Assembly: GCA_934630485.1 (NCBI GenBank)
Contig: CAKTWD010000061.1
Location: 1-9,845, forward strand
Length of the DNA: 9,845 bases
From: an uncultured Eggerthellaceae bacterium
GTDB lineage: Bacteria; Actinomycetota; Coriobacteriia; Coriobacteriales; Eggerthellaceae
Reading direction: 5' to 3'
In this document: positions 7,013-9,845 of the stretch, in pieces
How the letters are laid out: each line of letters starts with the position of its first letter
Position numbering within the stretch: the stretch's first letter is position 1
Notes under the pieces: model-generated
What the model was told of the DNA's origin: nothing
Seen by the model: the letters and a program-made list of their open reading frames with translations, nothing else
The model's database searches: none
Position numbers and translations under genes: made by a program

Positions 7013-7056
7013 GGCGCTATTCATTAGGTTCGCAAAGCGGCGCTAAAACGTCGATA

Positions 7057-7140
7057 CACAGCTTCTGCGCAAAATTTTCAGGTTTTCGTTTGCGTGAGCT
7101 GGCGTTATGTTTTCGATCCCTGAATTCACAGCTCCTGCGC
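7057..7140 (+). repeat. Imperfect 14-nt direct repeat, 70-nt period
   Basis: CACAGCTTCTGCGC (7057-7070) recurs as CACAGCTCCTGCGC (7127-7140) with one mismatch, exactly 70 nt later. Weak similarity continues: both copies are followed after 9-11 nt by AGG, a T-run and CGT. It could be a pair of regulator sites or a decayed duplication. Confidence 0.5.
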
Positions 7141-7147
7141 TCCCGGG

Positions 7148-7156
7148 TGCTAGGCT
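7148..7156 (+). promoter_or_regulatory. Extended -10-like site TGCTAGGCT
   Basis: TG-C-TAGGCT resembles an extended -10 of actinobacterial type. It directly follows the second copy of the 14-nt repeat. TTCACA at 7125-7130 is -35-like but stands 20 nt away, which is too far. If used, transcription would start near 7163 and give the hydrolase gene a leader of about 370 nt that includes the small ORF. Confidence 0.3.
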
Positions 7157-7258
7157 TTTATTCAGCGTCGGTGCGATCGATCAGTGGATCAACGGAATAT
7201 CAATCGCATCTCAAACGCACTACGGAAACAAAGCAGGTTGTTCGATCGGAGGTTTTTC

Positions 7259-7363
7259 ATGAGCGAGCGAACATGCAAGAACGTATGGCGGACCTCAATC
7301 ACCGACGCTGCAGGTCAAGTTACCATATTTGTCCCTTCTATCGATTCGCTTTCGCTAACTTAG
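7259..7363 (+). CDS. Candidate small protein or leader peptide (34 aa), unknown
   Basis: An ATG at 7259 has GGAGG (7248-7252) at an ideal 6-nt distance and opens a 34-codon frame ending in TAG at 7361-7363. The product starts MSERTCKNVWRTSITDAAG and ends in SLSLT. It has one Cys and one Trp, no membrane segment and no signal peptide. I recognise no family. Third-position GC is about half, lower than in the flanking genes, which argues against a long-conserved protein. The stop codon lies inside the small hairpin CGCTA-ACT-TAGCG (7353-7365). Its place 172 nt before the NlpC/P60 start and just ahead of an attenuator-like hairpin suggests a leader peptide. Equally it may be a chance ORF. Confidence 0.3.
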   Translation: MSERTCKNVWRTSITDAAGQVTIFVPSIDSLSLT

Positions 7364-7388
7364 CGGGCGATTGGGGACCGTAGGCATG

Positions 7389-7423
7389 CTTGCTTGGCGC
7401 AAGGCTGATGCAGTTGCGTTTTT
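7389..7423 (+). promoter_or_regulatory. Attenuator-like pair of mutually exclusive hairpins
   Basis: Hairpin A pairs CTTGC (7389-7393) with GCAAG (7399-7403). Hairpin B pairs CGCAA (7398-7402) with TTGCG (7414-7418) and stacks an inner CTG/CAG stem (7405-7407/7411-7413). T5 (7419-7423) follows B. GCAA is shared, so A and B cannot form together. B is terminator-like, and A could act as an antiterminator. Both stems are short (5 bp), so this is a candidate only. Confidence 0.35.
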
Positions 7424-7450
7424 GAAAAGGAGGCTCCTTGAGCATCCTAT

Positions 7451-7480
7451 TTGTTACCTTCATTCGCTTTGCATTGTAGT
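7451..7480 (+). promoter_or_regulatory. Promoter-like pair near the NlpC/P60 gene
   Basis: TTGTTA (7451-7456) and TGTAGT (7475-7480) stand 18 nt apart. Each matches four of six consensus bases of the vegetative -35 and -10. This would start mRNA near 7487, about 48 nt before the ATG. It competes with the long-leader model from 7148. Confidence 0.35.
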
Positions 7481-7534
7481 AGCATGAATGCGTCTCCAAC
7501 AAACGAACCCTAAAAACACGAGGGAGATTTTTTC

Positions 7535-8677
7535 ATGACCAAAACTGTGTCAGTGTCGCAGTTCGTCTCGCGACGCGTATTCTTGGGCGCCGCAGCCGCT
7601 CTCGGTGTGGTTGTTGCGGTCGATCCCGCAAAGGCATTTGCCGTCACCTCGGCCGAGAAGCAAGCTGAAGCCGACGAGGTTCGCAATCAGCTTGTCTCTC
7701 TTCAGGCCGATCTTGAAAACGCCGCCAACACGTATTACCAGGCAGAGGAAAAGCGCCAGGCTGCCGAGCAGGCGATGGTCGACGCTCAAAAAGAGATCGA
7801 CGAAACCTCTGTCCGCATCACTCAAATCCAGGATCGCCTTGGCACTCGTGCTCGCGACATGTATCGTTCGGGTCCGTCCAGCTACCTCGATTTCCTTTTG
7901 GGTTCCACCTCGTTCGAAGAATTCACCAACAATTGGGACCTTCTGAACACCCTGAACGAGAGCGACGCTTCTCTGGTGGAGGAAGCTCAGTTGCTGCGCG
8001 AGCAGCTTCAGGAAGCCCACGACGAGTACGCCCGCCAGGAGCAAGAGTACGCCACTCAGGCGGAAATCGCCCAGCAGGCTCAGGACGAGGCTGCTGGGCG
8101 CGTGCAAGAGGCAACCAACCTTATGAATTCGCTTGACGAAGAGGCCCGTCAGCTGCTCGAGCAGGAGCAGGCTGCGGCTGCAGCAGCCGAGGCCGCACGT
8201 CAGGCTGCCGCCGCTGCGGCTGCAGCTGGTTCCGCCAATAATAATAACAACAACTACTACGACGGCAGCAACGATAATTATGGCGAAAGCTCCGGCGGTG
8301 GCGGTGGGTACTACAACGGCGGCTCGGCGGGCGACAATTCCGCGGTTGTCGGCTATGCTCTTTCCAAGAAGGGCTGCCCGTACGTCTGGGGCGCCGAGGG
8401 CCCCGACGCATTCGACTGCTCCGGCTTGGTTCGCTGGGCCTATCTGCAGATCGGCATGTCGCTTCCTCACTACACGGAAAGCCTTAGGGCTTGCGCCACG
8501 AACATCGTGCCTGTCTCCGAGGCCCGTCCGGGCGACGTCCTGTACCGCTATGGCCATGTCGGCATCGCTGTTGGCTACGGTGGCGTTCCGTATGTTCATG
8601 CTCCCACGTTCGGTGCGGTCGTTCGCGACACCGACGCCCTTTCGTGGTCGGGCTTCACGGCGGCGCTTCAGTTCTAA
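7535..8677 (+). CDS. Secreted NlpC/P60 peptidoglycan endopeptidase with coiled-coil and Tat signal
   Basis: This 380-residue exported cell-wall hydrolase probably cuts peptide stems of peptidoglycan. The N-terminus has a twin-arginine motif SRRVFLG (12-18), a hydrophobic stretch, and AKAFA near 32-36 as the likely cleavage region. Residues about 38-230 are Glu/Gln/Ala-rich coiled-coil of the PcsB/CwlO/RipA type. They include RARDMYRSGPSSYLDFLLGS (105-124), typical of PcsB-like domains, and end in poly-Ala. A low-complexity Asn/Tyr/Gly linker covers 233-266. The NlpC/P60 domain covers about 267-380, with catalytic Cys295 (FDCSGL), His341 (GHVGI) and third polar residue His355 (VHAP). AGGGAG at 7521-7526 lies 8 nt before the ATG. 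In known relatives the coiled coil restrains the enzyme until a membrane partner activates it; no FtsEX-like partner is visible here. A strong terminator follows. Confidence 0.92.
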   Translation: MTKTVSVSQFVSRRVFLGAAAALGVVVAVDPAKAFAVTSAEKQAEADEVRNQLVSLQADLENAANTYYQAEEKRQAAEQAMVDAQKEIDETSVRITQIQDRLGTRARDMYRSGPSSYLDFLLGSTSFEEFTNNWDLLNTLNESDASLVEEAQLLREQLQEAHDEYARQEQEYATQAEIAQQAQDEAAGRVQEATNLMNSLDEEARQLLEQEQAAAAAAEAARQAAAAAAAAGSANNNNNNYYDGSNDNYGESSGGGGGYYNGGSAGDNSAVVGYALSKKGCPYVWGAEGPDAFDCSGLVRWAYLQIGMSLPHYTESLRACATNIVPVSEARPGDVLYRYGHVGIAVGYGGVPYVHAPTFGAVVRDTDALSWSGFTAALQF

Positions 8678-8699
8678 GCGGCGTTTCTTCAGAAACATC

Positions 8700-8735
8700 G
8701 AACCCCTCTATCGTATAAGCGGTAGAGGGGTTCTC
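8700..8735 (+). terminator. Intrinsic terminator after the NlpC/P60 gene
   Basis: GAACCCCTCTA (8700-8710) pairs perfectly with TAGAGGGGTTC (8723-8733). The stem extends inward by T-G, C-G and G-C to about 14 bp, around a 6-nt loop. The tail is TTCTCTCGTT, pyrimidine-rich but broken. A smaller hairpin GTTTC-TTCA-GAAAC (8683-8696) precedes it. It starts 23 nt after the stop codon. From here to 8890 I see no gene. Confidence 0.8.
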
Positions 8736-8890
8736 TCGTTGCGGACGGGTTGTTATGCGTTTCGAAAGCCCATTCCCATTGGCCGGTGCTTCGCACGCTG
8801 CGGGGCGTTCACGTTGGCCGACGTTGCGTCCCTCACGGGCGCCCGCAGGTTTCTTTTGCGTATCGCCGCAAGCGCCAGTAGGGCCAGGAT

Positions 8891-9845
8891 TTATTTCAGT
8901 TGTTTTCCGTTGGTGTCCCAGTAGAAGCGCTTGAACTTGCGGATCTGGTTCTCGAACATGACTTTCGCCCATGCGTTGTGCTGCAACGAGTCGGGTGAAT
9001 AGTGCAGGGGGTAGGGGTCGGTCGTGGCCTTACGCAGTGCAAGGGCTTGGTTCAGGCGCTCTTTGTTGTCGATGCTCTTTTTCAACACCAGATCGGGCAC
9101 GCAGCAGTACAAAAACGGGTTGTATGCCTCAGCTTGTTCGATGGGTTCGCCCAGAATGAACTCGCGCACGATGAGCGTGACGAAGTTCACGCCGCCAAGG
9201 CTCATATAGTAGGTGTTGCGGCCGCAGCGAGTGTTCACTTCGAAGAAGCGGAAGCTGCCGTCTCGGCTGTCGAACTTGATGTCGAAGTTGGCGAAGCCAC
9301 GATAGCCGATGTGCTTCAGGATCTTGGTGGCATTGTCAACGATGACCTGCTCCTTCTCGCCGATAATGGCAAGCGGGTTGCCAAGAGCCGTGGGGTCGTG
9401 GTCTTGCAGGGCGACAACACCGCCCGAAACCACGCGCAAGTTGCCCTTGGCATCCGAGAAGGTGGTCAACGTGCGGATGGCGTCATCTTCGCCCGGGACG
9501 AAGTCTTGGATGACCAGCAGATTGTTGTAATCGGAGGTGCGGATCGAGCGCCAGACTTGCTGCAGCTCGTCGGCCGAGTCGATTTCGTAGATCTTCCTTT
9601 TGTTCTGGATAGTGGCATCTTGAAACTGAGCCGAGTTCGAGGGCTTTGCGATCAGCGGGAAGGTGAATTCGTCTTCAGGCAGCGTTTCGGGGCCGTTCGC
9701 GCAGTCGAAATACCAGGTCTTGGGGTAGGGGACGTCCAGCTCGTCGCAGATCTCGTAGAAGCGGCGCTTCTGGGTGATCGAGTCAAGCAAATCGAAGTCG
9801 ATGTAGGGAACCGTGTAGCCGATGGCCTCGAGTCGCTTTTTGCCC
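8891..9845 (-). CDS. ATP-grasp ligase, carboxylate-amine ligase type (5' end outside window)
   Basis: The minus-strand frame is open from the window edge to a TAA at 8891-8893, giving 317 residues that lack the true N-terminus. ATP-grasp enzymes join a carboxylate to an amine or thiol via an acyl-phosphate. Visible motifs, numbered from the fragment start, are LDSITQKRRFYEICDEL (20-36, lid entry helix), FPLIAKPSNS with ATP-binding K67, VIQDFVPGEDD (111-121), GFANFDIKFD (183-192) and the metal-binding FEVNTRCGRN with E202 and N204. A TTG at 9790 could be mistaken for the start, but the upstream in-frame residues (GYTVPYIDFD) read as real protein. The overall form recalls the D-aspartate ligase/carbamoyl-phosphate synthase-like branch. 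With MurJ and a wall hydrolase nearby, a peptidoglycan role is possible but inferred; the substrate cannot be read from the sequence. Confidence 0.85.
   Translation of the reverse strand, partial: GKKRLEAIGYTVPYIDFDLLDSITQKRRFYEICDELDVPYPKTWYFDCANGPETLPEDEFTFPLIAKPSNSAQFQDATIQNKRKIYEIDSADELQQVWRSIRTSDYNNLLVIQDFVPGEDDAIRTLTTFSDAKGNLRVVSGGVVALQDHDPTALGNPLAIIGEKEQVIVDNATKILKHIGYRGFANFDIKFDSRDGSFRFFEVNTRCGRNTYYMSLGGVNFVTLIVREFILGEPIEQAEAYNPFLYCCVPDLVLKKSIDNKERLNQALALRKATTDPYPLHYSPDSLQHNAWAKVMFENQIRKFKRFYWDTNGKQLK

Larger units (their letters stand above)
7013..7534 (+). other. Long intergenic region before the NlpC/P60 gene
   Basis: No conserved protein gene is recognised in these 522 nt. From left to right the region holds a 14-nt near-repeat, an extended -10-like site, a 34-codon ORF with a good ribosome site, a stop-overlapping hairpin (7353-7365), a switchable hairpin pair ending in T5 (7389-7423), an AAAAGGAGG purine box (7425-7433), and a promoter-like pair (7451-7480). 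Together these fit a long regulated leader for the cell-wall hydrolase gene, or a small independent gene plus a promoter. No tRNA, SRP RNA, tmRNA or RNase P signature was found. Confidence 0.5.

Noticed and set aside
7110..7160. Resemblance to the 3' end of a c-di-AMP (ydaO) riboswitch (GAATTCACAGCT...TAGGC)
   Set aside because: The spacing is about 10 nt too long, and the other hallmarks (GGGGAACC/GGGGACC with GGGGTGAAT upstream) are missing, so it cannot be called as that riboswitch.
6922..7383. 153-codon plus-strand ORF running from inside nadK into the gap
   Set aside because: It starts in an alternate frame inside nadK without a ribosome site, has no recognisable domain, and is rich in Ser/Arg as expected for a shadow frame.
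7438..7479. 13-codon TTG-started leader peptide behind AAAAGGAGG (7425-7433)
   Set aside because: The Shine-Dalgarno is excellent, but spacing is only 4 nt, the start is TTG, and the frame overlaps the promoter-like pair at 7451-7480. Too weak to list as a gene.
7550..8698. Long minus-strand ORF (382 codons) opposite the NlpC/P60 gene
   Set aside because: It mirrors the hydrolase gene, whose motifs and catalytic residues are clear. Its product is low-complexity (Val/Ile/Gly runs reflecting the Asn/Ala/Gly linker) with no recognisable family.
8836..8871. Palindrome CGGGCGCCCG (8836-8845) and hairpin TTGCG/CGCAA (8856-8871) as a terminator for the minus-strand ATP-grasp gene
   Set aside because: The palindrome has no loop, and the hairpin lacks a U-tract on the minus strand (A-rich instead); likely chance in GC-rich DNA.

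Overview
The window reads as chromosomal DNA of a moderately GC-rich, Gram-positive-type actinobacterium. My best guess is class Coriobacteriia (Eggerthellaceae/Slackia-like). The reasons are the housekeeping order tuf-rpmG-tRNA(Trp)-secE-nusG-rplK-rplA, a SecE with a long Lys/Ala-rich N-terminal extension, a zinc-type L33 with four cysteines, and the overall protein style. The taxon is inferred from memory of such proteins, not from a search.

Layout. Positions 1-3263 carry translation, secretion and transcription genes on the + strand: the 3' part of tuf, rpmG, tRNA-Trp(CCA), secE, nusG, rplK and rplA. Hairpins divide the run after tuf (414-440), after the tRNA (795-816), at the nusG stop codon (1785-1824) and, most convincingly, after rplA (3234-3263, a UUCG tetraloop and a U-tract). 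A type I methionine aminopeptidase gene (map, 3276-4064) starts 12 nt past the rplA terminator. It converges on a minus-strand murJ, the lipid II flippase gene (4214-5893), across a 12-bp perfect hairpin. A divergent NAD kinase gene (nadK, 6104-7012) follows.

Positions 7013-7534 form the only long gap (522 nt). It is not featureless. It contains a 14-nt near-repeat 70 nt apart, an extended -10-like site, a 34-codon small ORF with a GGAGG Shine-Dalgarno, two mutually exclusive hairpins of which the second ends in T5, and a second promoter-like pair. This gap lies in front of a Tat-exported, coiled-coil NlpC/P60 cell-wall hydrolase gene (7535-8677), which ends in a strong terminator. The window closes with the 3' part of a minus-strand ATP-grasp ligase (8891-9845).

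How they fit: the first third is ribosome, Sec and transcription-elongation machinery, and MetAP trims nascent proteins. The second half leans toward the envelope: MurJ exports lipid II, the NlpC/P60 enzyme cuts peptidoglycan peptides, and the ATP-grasp enzyme may make a carboxylate-amine bond, possibly also in the wall (inference). I see no phage, IS, CRISPR or defence genes. The most interesting unexplained stretch is the possible regulatory leader before the NlpC/P60 gene.
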